Counted from the stretch's first letter, positions 1 through 6,432 are shown. The stretch is 12,423 nt of DNA from Halieaceae bacterium (GCA_009886815.1 QXYP01000150.1:1-12423); one strand, 5' to 3'. Notes: generated by a model not told the origin, from the sequence alone. Numbers and translations are program-made.

Positions 1-58
1 ATCTGGCACCCGGGTTGAAGGCGTGATAACCGCCGATGGCTCGGTGATTATCCAATAA
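1..58 (+). CDS. flgA: FlgA-like flagellar P-ring assembly protein, C-terminal end only
   Basis: An open frame enters from the left edge and ends at a TAA at 56-58. The last residues read SGTRVEGVITADGSVIIQ. A glycine-rich 'G.V..DG.V' ending fits the C-terminus of FlgA, the periplasmic chaperone for assembly of the flagellar P-ring, and flgA commonly lies directly before flgM and flgN, as here. Only 18 codons are visible, so the call rests mainly on the neighbours. Another short beta-rich protein ending cannot be excluded. Confidence 0.55.
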   Translation, partial: SGTRVEGVITADGSVIIQ

Positions 59-99
59 GTTACGCTTTGATAAGACAGTGATAATATTGCAAATAATCC

Positions 100-126
100 T
101 AAAGTTTTCTTACGCCCTACCGCTCA
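100..126 (+). promoter_or_regulatory. Candidate sigma-28 (FliA) promoter for flgM-flgN
   Basis: TAAAGTTT at 100-107 matches the flagellar sigma-28 -35 element. After exactly 11 bases comes ACCGCTCA at 119-126, which keeps the CCG core and 5 of 8 positions of the GCCGATAA -10 element. It lies 52 bp before the flgM start. FliA control of flgM is the usual circuit, because FlgM inhibits FliA. A 7-bp inverted repeat (107-113 with 132-138) surrounds the -10 element. The -35 match is strong and the -10 match is partial. Confidence 0.55.
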
Positions 127-177
127 TTGGGGTAAGAAGAACCGCTCGACGTGCAGATAAGCACCTTGGAGTAAATC

Positions 178-495
178 ATGGCACCAATTGACATAGCCGG
201 AGCAGGCAGCCCCAGTCGCATTGACAGCGACCGGCGCGCGGCAAGCACGCGTGGCGATGAAAGCCGCGGTGCGGCGACAGAAACAAAAGCCCCTGCGGTA
301 CTGGGCGACGACCGTGTGGAGTTAACAGACACGGCAACGCGACTCAGTGCGCTTGCTGACGATGTACGGGCCGCCAGTGGCGTTGACTTGGAAAAAGTTG
401 AGGCGATTCGGCAGCGCATTGCCGATGGCCAATATGAAATTGACGCAGGCCAAATTGCCGATGCGTTAATCCGTCAGGAACAGGAGCTAGGCTAA
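178..495 (+). CDS. flgM: FlgM, anti-sigma-28 factor
   Basis: This 105-residue protein is the negative regulator of flagellar synthesis. FlgM binds the flagellar sigma factor FliA until the hook-basal body is complete and is then exported through it. The N-terminal half (about 1-40) is rich in Ala, Ser, Arg and Asp and looks disordered, as expected for this export substrate. The conserved FlgM region starts near residue 45 with DRVELTDTA. The FliA-binding helices follow, with VDLEKVEAIRQRI at 69-81 and a final helix with IADALIRQEQEL. The ATG is preceded by TTGGAG at 166-171 with a 6-base gap. The gene is preceded by a sigma-28-like promoter and its stop overlaps the flgN start by one base. 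Length and motif order fit the family, which is usually about 95-110 residues. Confidence 0.9.
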   Translation: MAPIDIAGAGSPSRIDSDRRAASTRGDESRGAATETKAPAVLGDDRVELTDTATRLSALADDVRAASGVDLEKVEAIRQRIADGQYEIDAGQIADALIRQEQELG

Positions 496-980
496 TGCTG
501 GCCAGGGCAGAACAAGACACTTTAGCACCGGGACTGGATACATTGGCCCGTGAAGCCGAAGCACTAACCCGCGTATTGCATGCTCTCGAAGAGGAGCATG
601 ATGCCCTGGTAAGCAGTGATGCCCAGCGACTTGAGTCTGCGATTGCCGACAAAAACAATGCCCTCGAGGGCTACATGACGGCAAAGAGTGCTCGGGAAGC
701 CGAGGGTATCGCACAGAATTTGCAGGCCTCAGTGGCCAATCATCCCCAGCTGAGTGCCGGACAGCGTGCCACCGGGGTAGAGCTTGCCTCCACCATTCGC
801 ACTGCGGGAGAAAGCTGCAAAACCTTAAATCACCGTAACGGCATGCTGATCTCGGCACTGCGCGATCGTACCCAACAAGCCATTAATATTGTGCGCGGTA
901 ACGATGTAGGCGTGACGCTTTACGGCCAGCAAGGCGATGCCCACCTCGATGGTGGCAGCCGAGTTTTGGGTACGGCCTAA
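495..980 (+). CDS. flgN: FlgN, flagellar hook-filament junction chaperone
   Basis: A 161-residue, mostly alpha-helical protein fitting FlgN, the cytoplasmic chaperone that delivers the junction proteins FlgK and FlgL to the flagellar export gate. The N-terminal part is a Leu/Glu/Ala-rich coiled coil (about 10-80) with the typical 'L..E..AL...D...L......K...LE' spacing. Near the C-terminus are LNHRNGMLI (111-119), a helix with QQAINIVRG, and LYGQQG (142-147), the usual FlgN ending with a Tyr-Gly motif. The ATG shares one base with the flgM stop (TAATG). AGGAG at 482-486 lies 8 bases upstream of it, inside flgM, so the two are almost certainly co-translated. Sequence identity within FlgN is generally low, and the position after flgM is a large part of the evidence. 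Confidence 0.88.
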   Translation: MLARAEQDTLAPGLDTLAREAEALTRVLHALEEEHDALVSSDAQRLESAIADKNNALEGYMTAKSAREAEGIAQNLQASVANHPQLSAGQRATGVELASTIRTAGESCKTLNHRNGMLISALRDRTQQAINIVRGNDVGVTLYGQQGDAHLDGGSRVLGTA

Positions 981-1191
981 TCTCGATCGAGTGCCTGCCC
1001 ATTTTTGACTAAATGCCCAGTGAGTTTTTGAGTAGCCAGCTATCCCGGTTGGCGTGCTTGCTGACGACTCGGGCTAACGCCCCTGTCATACACCCAAATC
1101 AGTTTTTCAGTTAGATGCATGGGTTGCGCCACCTCCAAGCTTTTAAACTCAAAGCTCAAGAATTTGCATAAAGCATCTATGAATCAGTGGG
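981..1191. other. Convergent intergenic region after flgN with nested inverted repeats
   Basis: These 211 bases separate the converging flgN and DUF1653 genes and hold no convincing gene. There are two copies of TTTTTGA(C/G)TA near 1003 and 1024. An inverted repeat AGATGC (1113-1118) with GCATCT (1173-1178) encloses a shorter perfect one, AGCTTT (1138-1143) with AAAGCT (1151-1156). Neither is followed by a clear run of T on either strand, so an intrinsic terminator is not established. Confidence 0.4.
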
Positions 1192-1425
1192 TTACTCAGA
1201 TTTTTCGCCCTCACTGGCAAAGCGTGGCTTTCGCTCACCATCGACTTCAACCCACTCTACAAACATAGCGAGGGGCCTAACCCATAGGGCGCCTTCGCCA
1301 TAAAGGGGGCGATAGACCACAAGGCGCTCTTCTGTTTCTGAGTGCGTGGCAACGCCCAGCACTTCGTAAGCTCCCCCTTTATAGTGCCGATAACGCCCAG
1401 GGCTCGGGTCTGTTGCCCCACTCAT
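1192..1425 (-). CDS. DUF1653 domain protein, small cytoplasmic protein of unknown function
   Basis: A 77-residue protein that is one complete DUF1653 domain. The hallmarks read in order: GRYRHYKGGAYEVLGVA near the start, HSETEERLVVYRPLYG in the middle, then LWVRPLAMFVEWVEVDG, and PRF near the end. The domain is usually about 60-75 residues and is often the whole protein. Its biochemical function is not established. There is no signal peptide or membrane segment. The ATG (1425-1423) overlaps the rdgC stop (1424-1422) as ATGA, with no useful ribosome binding site of its own. Translation probably depends on ribosomes finishing rdgC, which suggests one operon. Confidence 0.88.
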   Translation of the reverse strand: MSGATDPSPGRYRHYKGGAYEVLGVATHSETEERLVVYRPLYGEGALWVRPLAMFVEWVEVDGERKPRFASEGEKSE

Positions 1426-2324
1426 GCCTCGAGCCCGCCAAAAGCCTGCAACAGCGCGGGCCAGAGCTCTGCCAGTGTCTCGCTCATCAGCAGGAAATCG
1501 GCATCCCGCCGGGCCAGAGGATCTTCGTTGATATCGTCGTGTGCCGTCGTCAGTGCCTCAGCAAACCTGAGGCGACGAATGACCAAATCAGCACCGAGCA
1601 CAAACTCCAAACGCCCCTGCCATGCCAAAGCCAGGCGCTGAACTTGCTTACCCGACTCGATATGGGCTCGAATTTCGTCACAGTCGAGGAGCATGCTGCG
1701 CGCACGCACAACACCCCCCTCTTCACCCGGCTCCACCAGATCGGCCTCGGTACCCCACTCAAAGCCCTCGGGCAGCTGGTCGTGGAGCAGCCATTCAGAC
1801 ATAACCGCCGCCGGGTTTTTACGGGTCACCGGCAGCACCGCCGGTAAACTGCCCAGCGCTTCGCGCATGGCAGACAGAAAATCCTCAGCCCGGGGTGCAC
1901 TGGCGTTGTTCACCCATAGCCAGCCGTCTTTCTCGCACACCATGGCTTCAATACTGCGAGCCCGAGTAAATGCCCTGGGCATAAGATCCTGCGTGACCTC
2001 ATCGGTAAGCTGCATCCGCTCTTTACGATGCACTTTGCGCGCCTCTGCGGTTTGTATTTGTAACACCCGGCTGCCCACCTCATCGCGAATTACCGATGTC
2101 GGCAATAACTTTTCTTCCCGCTTAAGCCGCAGTAACCAATAGGGGCCTGCCGCGTGCACTAGAGATTCCACGCTGTCATCGAGGGCCGGAACCCATCCTG
2201 CACTTAAGGGCTGCGCGGGGCGACAGGGGGTAAACGGCCGGGATTCTAAGCGCTGAGCCATCGCCTCAGCATCGAGCCCCAAGCGCTCGGGTAGTCGGTA
2301 TGCACGTAAATTTCGAAACCACAT
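1422..2324 (-). CDS. rdgC: RdgC, recombination-associated DNA-binding protein
   Basis: A 300-residue protein matching RdgC, a ring-shaped dimer that binds double-stranded DNA without sequence preference and can limit RecA-driven recombination. E. coli RdgC is 303 residues. Family landmarks are present along the length: MWFRNLRAYRL at the N-terminus, FTPC near residue 32, GWVPALD near 47, KREEKLLPTSVI, LTDEVTQDLMPRAFTR, a WLWVNNASAPRAEDFLSAMREALGSLP stretch, and DADFLLMSETLAEL near the end. I chose the ATG at 2324 because family members begin M(L)WF; an in-frame TTG at 2336 would add four residues. The downstream DUF1653 gene overlaps by ATGA. The divergent glyoxalase-like gene starts 182 bp away. 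Codon use resembles the neighbours. Confidence 0.95.
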   Translation of the reverse strand: MWFRNLRAYRLPERLGLDAEAMAQRLESRPFTPCRPAQPLSAGWVPALDDSVESLVHAAGPYWLLRLKREEKLLPTSVIRDEVGSRVLQIQTAEARKVHRKERMQLTDEVTQDLMPRAFTRARSIEAMVCEKDGWLWVNNASAPRAEDFLSAMREALGSLPAVLPVTRKNPAAVMSEWLLHDQLPEGFEWGTEADLVEPGEEGGVVRARSMLLDCDEIRAHIESGKQVQRLALAWQGRLEFVLGADLVIRRLRFAEALTTAHDDINEDPLARRDADFLLMSETLAELWPALLQAFGGLEA

Positions 2325-2469
2325 GGTGTTATCCAATTTCAGGGAAAAAAACGCCCCAACCGCGTAAGACTGAGGGGCCGACGGGGAGTTTAGCGTGAAC
2401 CCTCGTTAAAAGGTCGCACTAACCGCTAATTTCCGAACTGATAAACCACACAAACCCGCGGCCACACCT

Positions 2470-2475
2470 CATAAT
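2470..2475 (+). promoter_or_regulatory. Candidate -10 element for the glyoxalase-like gene
   Basis: CATAAT matches the sigma-70 -10 consensus at five of six positions and lies 31 bp before the ATG at 2507. I see no good -35 hexamer at the usual spacing, so this is a weak call. Confidence 0.25.
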
Positions 2476-2506
2476 AGGTAACCCGCTTTTATTTGTGAGT
2501 ACCGCC

Positions 2507-2947
2507 ATGCAATTTTTGCACACCATGATCCGCGCCAGCCACCTAGACAATACCCTCGACTTTTTTTGCAACAAGCTGGGGCTGGTCGAAGTTAATCGAT
2601 ACGACAGCGATGCGGGTCGATTTACCCTGGTATTTCTGGCGGCACCGGCCGACGTTGAGCGCGCCCACAAAGACCAAGCTCCGCTGGTGGAGATTACCTA
2701 CAACTGGGACCCCGAAACCTATGACAGCGGCCGCAACTTTGGGCACTTGGCTTACCGGGTTGACGATATCTATGGGACTTGTGAACACCTGATGGCCCAG
2801 GGGGTCGTCATTAATCGCCCACCCCGTGACGGTCGCATGGCTTTTATTCGCTCTCCTGACGGCATCTCGGTGGAGCTGCTTCAAGCCGGGGATGCGCTCC
2901 CCGCCGCAGAGCCCTGGGCCTCTATGGAAAATACCGGCAGCTGGTAG
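2507..2947 (+). CDS. gloA: Glyoxalase I-like VOC family protein (lactoylglutathione lyase)
   Basis: A 146-residue single-domain vicinal-oxygen-chelate protein resembling E. coli GloA, which converts the hemithioacetal of methylglyoxal and glutathione into S-lactoylglutathione in the cytoplasm. It opens MQFLHTMIRASHLDNTLDFF, the typical GloA start. The four metal ligands expected from GloA are visible: His5, Glu62 (in VEITYNW), His80 (in FGHLAYRV) and Glu123 (in SVELLQ). Arg9 and the TYNW motif, which help bind glutathione in GloA, are also kept. The segment before the last strand (RPPRDGRMAFIRSPDG) is a few residues shorter than in E. coli, and a 20-residue tail follows. The ATG at 2507 fits the family. 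An in-frame GTG at 2495 would add four residues. Substrate identity is inferred; another VOC lyase is possible. Confidence 0.8.
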   Translation: MQFLHTMIRASHLDNTLDFFCNKLGLVEVNRYDSDAGRFTLVFLAAPADVERAHKDQAPLVEITYNWDPETYDSGRNFGHLAYRVDDIYGTCEHLMAQGVVINRPPRDGRMAFIRSPDGISVELLQAGDALPAAEPWASMENTGSW

Positions 2948-3035
2948 GCACCCACCCAAGCAAAAATTACTGGGGGTCAGCTGAACCTTCCCGAGCGATG
3001 CTAGCGAGTCAGCATTAGCAACGAAGCGCGTCACT

Positions 3036-3056
3036 GGCGCCCATTGATCGGGCGCC
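3036..3056. terminator. Hairpin between convergent genes, possible weak terminator
   Basis: A perfect 7-bp stem, GGCGCCC (3036-3042) with GGGCGCC (3050-3056), closes a loop ATTGATC. ATTGATC recurs at 3059-3065 just after the stem. It lies between the ends of the glyoxalase-like gene and the amidotransferase gene. No T-run follows on either strand, so intrinsic termination would be weak. A second, smaller hairpin (ATGCT with AGCAT) sits near 2998-3016. Confidence 0.35.
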
Positions 3057-3076
3057 CTATTGATCAAGATTGAAGC

Positions 3077-3784
3077 TTACTGGGATGCGATAAAATCGAG
3101 CATCCAGCGTGCTACGCGAACTCCCTGATGCTCCAGAGAATCGAGCGTGGCAAGCCCTTCTTCGACCCGTACATCACCAATCATTTCCCGCCGCAGCGCC
3201 ATAATATCCCGGGAATACTCTGGAATAAATTCGGGGTGCCCCTGAAAGGTTAGTATGTGCTCACCAATCCGGAAACCCGCAATATCACAGTGATCATTGC
3301 GAGCAATAATCTGAGCACCCTCGGGAGCCAACATCACCTGGTCCTGATGTGACGCCAGTAACTGCAAACCAACACCATGACCATCGGCCAGCAGCTGCGC
3401 GTCTGAAACATTGTAAACTTGCACGCCACAACCCCAGCCTTTAGAAGATTTATCGACCAAACCACCCAGAGCCCGGGCTACCAGCTGATGCCCAAAACAG
3501 ATGCCCACCACCTTGAACTTCACCAGGTGAGCATGACGAATAAAATCTTCAAGGGCACGGATCCAGGGCTTGTCGTCGTAGGCACTGCTTTTACTGCCCG
3601 TAATGATGTAGCCATCAACCGCCGACAGCTCCTGGGGGAGCTCACCGGCCTCCACATCCCAGGTGCGAAACTCAAGGTCAGGATCGACTTGGCGCAGCAA
3701 CGCTTCGAACATGTCGGGGTATTCGCCATAGGTGCCCACCCACTCTGGCCGCACCGTATCGGTTTTTAAAATTCCAATTTTCAT
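3077..3784 (-). CDS. Class I glutamine amidotransferase-like protein (GMP synthase glutaminase-like)
   Basis: A 235-residue stand-alone class I glutamine amidotransferase. The nucleophile lies in GICFGHQ (Cys96), and the other two triad members are in FQGHPEF (His183, Glu185). IITGSKSSAYDD (about 60-71) matches the loop that helps shape the glutaminase site. The family is annotated as GMP synthase-like glutaminase. Most members lack a fused synthetase, and their acceptors are often unknown; some related proteins act as gamma-glutamyl hydrolases or peptidases. I chose the ATG at 3784 because MKIGIL starts the first beta strand of the fold and GGAAA lies about 9 bases upstream. The open frame reaches 3904, but those 40 extra residues look non-coding and overlap a repeat array. 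It stands alone, convergent with the glyoxalase-like gene and divergent from the cytochrome gene. Confidence 0.85.
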   Translation of the reverse strand: MKIGILKTDTVRPEWVGTYGEYPDMFEALLRQVDPDLEFRTWDVEAGELPQELSAVDGYIITGSKSSAYDDKPWIRALEDFIRHAHLVKFKVVGICFGHQLVARALGGLVDKSSKGWGCGVQVYNVSDAQLLADGHGVGLQLLASHQDQVMLAPEGAQIIARNDHCDIAGFRIGEHILTFQGHPEFIPEYSRDIMALRREMIGDVRVEEGLATLDSLEHQGVRVARWMLDFIASQ

Positions 3785-3895
3785 AGCGCTCGTTTTCCTT
3801 TCACGCGTCTTTGCAAACCACTGCCCCGACCACGTTTTTAGCTCACAGTGTACCTGAACCCGAAATTGGAGACGGCCACCGGGACAAGTGCCCCC

Positions 3896-3940
3896 CACCA
3901 ACACCCCTTACCAAGACGACTTACCAACATTTCCTACCAA
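3896..3940. repeat. Four direct repeats of a TACCAA hexamer in exact 13-bp period
   Basis: On the plus strand the hexamers are CACCAA (3896-3901), TACCAA (3909-3914), TACCAA (3922-3927) and TACCAA (3935-3940), each start 13 bp from the last, with unrelated 7-bp spacers. On the minus strand this reads as four TTGGTA/G units. The array is 112-156 bp upstream of the amidotransferase start and 231-275 bp upstream of the cytochrome start. The regular spacing suggests repeated binding sites for a protein, but no regulator gene is nearby and the function is unknown. Confidence 0.65.
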
Positions 3941-3953
3941 GATAAAAGGCGTA

Positions 3954-3994
3954 GCGCATCCGTCAGGAATCCCACCCTATGGGTGCTCGGGCGC
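3954..3994. repeat. Compound hairpin, REP-like
   Basis: Arms pair in three steps around one centre: GCGC (3954-3957) with GCGC (3991-3994), CCG (3960-3962) with CGG (3988-3990), and CACCC (3973-3977) with GGGTG (3981-3985) over a TAT loop. The left flank AAGGCGTAGCGCATCCG resembles intergenic REP-type palindromes of gammaproteobacteria. Only one copy is in this window, so a repeat family is a guess. Confidence 0.3.
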
Positions 3995-4170
3995 AGGGAA
4001 CTCAGTTAAGCTACAGCCTACAACTTTGGTTCAAAGCGCCGCTAAATTAACATGAGGCATGCACCGGGTTGTTGGGCCACACCGTCAAGAGGCATGAAAG
4101 CGTCGCTCAGGTACTACAGCTTGCGCCCAATAACAAAACCGCCAAATCTAACACCGGTAACGAGGCCCAA

Positions 4171-6411
4171 ATGGTCCACCCAACAATGAAAACCTTACGA
4201 CTGTTTGCTGGCCTGCTAGTTGCCACTGTGTGGGGTGAATTAGCACTGGCCAACAGTGACTACGTGGGTACAGAAGTCTGTGCGGGGTGTCACGAACAGC
4301 CCTTTGCCGATTGGCAGGGCTCTCACCATGATTTGGCCATGCAGGCGGTTACCGAAAAAACCGTGCTTGGGGATTTTGATAACGCCACGTTCACCTACGC
4401 AGGTACCACGTCTACCTTTTACCGCAAAGATGGCGCCTTTTGGGTGCGCACGGACAATGCGGCCGGGGAGCTCGAGGAGTTTCGGGTTGCCTGGGTATTT
4501 GGTGTCTACCCCTTACAGCAGTATCTGCTGCCTATCGGTCATGGCAAATTGCAGGCATTAACCATTGCATGGGATGCCCGCTCACAAGCTGAAGGGGGAC
4601 AGCGCTGGTACCACCTCTACCCCGATGACGGAATTAAGGCGGGAGACCCCTTGCATTGGACGGGCCCCTATCAGAACTGGAATACACGCTGTGCCGAGTG
4701 TCACAGCACCAATGTTGAGAAGCATTACAACCCCAGTGAGCGCAGTTTTGCCACCACCTGGGACGCCGACAACGTGGGCTGCGAGGGCTGTCATGGGCCC
4801 GGGGCCCAACACGTTGCATTGGCCAAAGAAAACACCTTGGCCAACACGCCTCACAGCGGATTTAAAATGTCCCTCGCCGCTAAGGGCCAGTGGGCTTGGG
4901 CTGAGAATGCCAGTATTGCCCATCGTACCAACCCGCTAACTGACAATATTCAAATTGACAACTGTGCCCGCTGCCATGCACGGCGCAGCACACTGGGCGA
5001 CTACCATTATGGCGCCGACCTGCTCGATACGCACCGGCTGTCGCTTATTGAAGAGCCCCTGTATTGGCCGGATGGGCAAATTCGCGATGAAGTGTACGTT
5101 TACGGGTCGTTTATACAGAGCAAAATGCATCAGGCCGGTGTGGTATGCACCAATTGCCACAATCCACATAGCAATACTCCAATCGCACAAGGTAATGGGC
5201 TGTGTGCTCAATGCCATATGCCGGCGACCTATGATGTGCCGCAACATCACCGCCACAGCGCAGGCAGTGCCGGTGCCCAATGCGTTGAATGCCACATGCC
5301 CTCGCAACTGTATATGGGCGTCGATTCACGGCGCGATCACAGCATGCGCATTCCCCGACCCGATTTATCGCTCATGACCGGCAGCCCCAATGCCTGTACT
5401 CAGTGCCATACAGATCAAACAGACTCTTGGGCGCTGGATACCCTTCGAGACTGGGGCGTCAAATTTGATAGCCCACGCCGCCACCCGGCAATGGCCCTAC
5501 GAAGTGCCCATAGACAAGATATTCGCAGTAGACCTTCGCTAAAGGCGATTATTGATGACACCTCCGCTACCCCCTTATTGCGCGCTTCTGCACTTGTGCA
5601 ATATGGCAATTTGGCGCCCCCGGATTTGTCCCAGACTGCAGGAATGCTGCTGGCCTCAAAAAATACCCTGCTGCGCAGCAGTGCCGTGCGTGCCAGTGCG
5701 CCGCTACCCCCTACCCAGCGCTACCTCATGCTGCGCACGCTCATCAATGATCCTGTTCAAGGTGTGCGTATGGCGGTCGCAGAACAACTCGCCGCCACAC
5801 CCCTGCAGGAGTTAAGGCCGCAAGATGCCCCACCGTTACTCGCGCTGTTTAAAGAATATGAAGGGGTCCTAAACGAACATGCCGATATGCCCTCCTCGCA
5901 ACTCCAGCTGGCCAACTACTGGCTCGCTCGGGGTAATGCGAGTAGCGCAGAAGCCGCACTAAAGGAGGCGTTGCAGATTAATGCGCAGCTAGACCCCGCC
6001 CGAGTGAATTTGGCTGATGTTCTGCGCGCCCAGGGGCGCGATGACGAAGCACGGGCACTGCTTAAGCAAGGTATCGCGATGTCTTTCGCCCCCGGCGCGT
6101 TGCACCACTCCTTAGGACTTTTGGAGTTTCGTGAAGGTAACAACACGGCCGCCATCACCGAGCTGGCCAAGGCCGCCGAACTGGAAGTGGGCGGCTCGCG
6201 CCACCGCTATGTGTATGCCATTGCGCTGCATGACACCGGCCAACCTGATCAAGCCTTCGCGCTGTTAGAACAGCTCAATCAGGAACAACCGGGTAACCCT
6301 GAAGTACTCTCAGCGCTGATTAGTTACGCGGGAGAGGTCGGCAATGCGACCAAGCAGGGCCGCTATCAGGGTCAACTACAAGGCGTGCTACAGAGCGCCG
6401 GCGTTCGTTAG
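4171..6411 (+). CDS. Exported octahaem c-type cytochrome with C-terminal TPR region
   Basis: A 746-residue secreted multihaem cytochrome. It starts with a signal peptide (hydrophobic stretch about 9-20, probable cleavage after ALA at 25-27). Eight CXXCH haem-binding motifs follow, with first cysteines at residues 37, 174, 204, 265, 326, 345, 371 and 409. This part resembles the cytochrome c554/doubled-CXXCH group. Residues about 456-570 form HEAT-like helical repeats, and about 576-740 form TPR repeats (for example LANYWLARGNASSAEAALKEAL). It should be periplasmic or surface-facing and carry electrons; the helical part probably binds a partner. The substrate and redox partner are not evident. 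I chose the ATG at 4171, with GAGG at 4162-4165. ATG 4186 is an alternative, and a TTG at 4069 would put 34 residues before the signal peptide. It stands alone, without haem-maturation or reductase genes nearby. Confidence 0.87.
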   Translation: MVHPTMKTLRLFAGLLVATVWGELALANSDYVGTEVCAGCHEQPFADWQGSHHDLAMQAVTEKTVLGDFDNATFTYAGTTSTFYRKDGAFWVRTDNAAGELEEFRVAWVFGVYPLQQYLLPIGHGKLQALTIAWDARSQAEGGQRWYHLYPDDGIKAGDPLHWTGPYQNWNTRCAECHSTNVEKHYNPSERSFATTWDADNVGCEGCHGPGAQHVALAKENTLANTPHSGFKMSLAAKGQWAWAENASIAHRTNPLTDNIQIDNCARCHARRSTLGDYHYGADLLDTHRLSLIEEPLYWPDGQIRDEVYVYGSFIQSKMHQAGVVCTNCHNPHSNTPIAQGNGLCAQCHMPATYDVPQHHRHSAGSAGAQCVECHMPSQLYMGVDSRRDHSMRIPRPDLSLMTGSPNACTQCHTDQTDSWALDTLRDWGVKFDSPRRHPAMALRSAHRQDIRSRPSLKAIIDDTSATPLLRASALVQYGNLAPPDLSQTAGMLLASKNTLLRSSAVRASAPLPPTQRYLMLRTLINDPVQGVRMAVAEQLAATPLQELRPQDAPPLLALFKEYEGVLNEHADMPSSQLQLANYWLARGNASSAEAALKEALQINAQLDPARVNLADVLRAQGRDDEARALLKQGIAMSFAPGALHHSLGLLEFREGNNTAAITELAKAAELEVGGSRHRYVYAIALHDTGQPDQAFALLEQLNQEQPGNPEVLSALISYAGEVGNATKQGRYQGQLQGVLQSAGVR

Positions 6412-6432
6412 CTGGCTCACTTCTTAACGAAC
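6403..6432. terminator. Inverted repeat across both convergent stop codons, possible terminator
   Basis: GTTCGTTA (6403-6410) is perfectly complementary to TAACGAAC (6425-6432) with a 14-base loop. The cytochrome stop (6409-6411) and the yceI stop (6417-6419 on the minus strand) both lie inside it. The plus-strand stem is followed by TTTAGG, a short T-run; the minus strand has none. It may end transcription of the two converging genes, more likely for the cytochrome gene. Confidence 0.4.

Larger units (their letters stand above)
3785..4170. other. Divergent intergenic region (386 bp) with repeats and hairpins, no gene
   Basis: This gap separates the amidotransferase start from the cytochrome start and must hold control sequences for one or both. 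It contains the 13-bp-period array at 3896-3940, a compound hairpin at 3954-3994, and an 8-bp direct repeat GAGGCATG at 4054-4061 and 4089-4096. I do not see a convincing -35/-10 pair for either gene. Open frames running into it from both genes are not supported as protein. Confidence 0.5.

Noticed and set aside
1..18. Sigma-54-like sequence TGGCAC-N5-TTGA inside the flgA end
   Set aside because: The -24 part is good but the -12 GC doublet is GA here, and the bases are explained by the flgA reading frame. The sigma-28-type site nearer flgM is better placed.
1013..1114. 33-codon open frame in the flgN-DUF1653 gap
   Set aside because: No ribosome binding site or recognisable protein.
1422..2142. 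Plus-strand open frames of up to 149 codons opposite rdgC
   Set aside because: They are antisense to a well-conserved gene, and their Ser/Arg-rich translations have no recognisable features.
3785..3904. N-terminal extension of the amidotransferase by 40 residues from a GTG at 3904
   Set aside because: The MKIGIL start at 3784 begins the first strand of the fold and has a ribosome binding site. The extension has no family counterpart.
4069..4170. N-terminal extension of the cytochrome from a TTG at 4069
   Set aside because: It would place 34 polar residues before a clear signal peptide. The ATG at 4171 has GAGG at a suitable distance.
4582..5377. Several open frames of 110-140 codons on both strands inside the cytochrome gene
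   Set aside because: They lie within a clear haem protein and their translations show only distorted shadows of it, with many Cys, His and Met residues.
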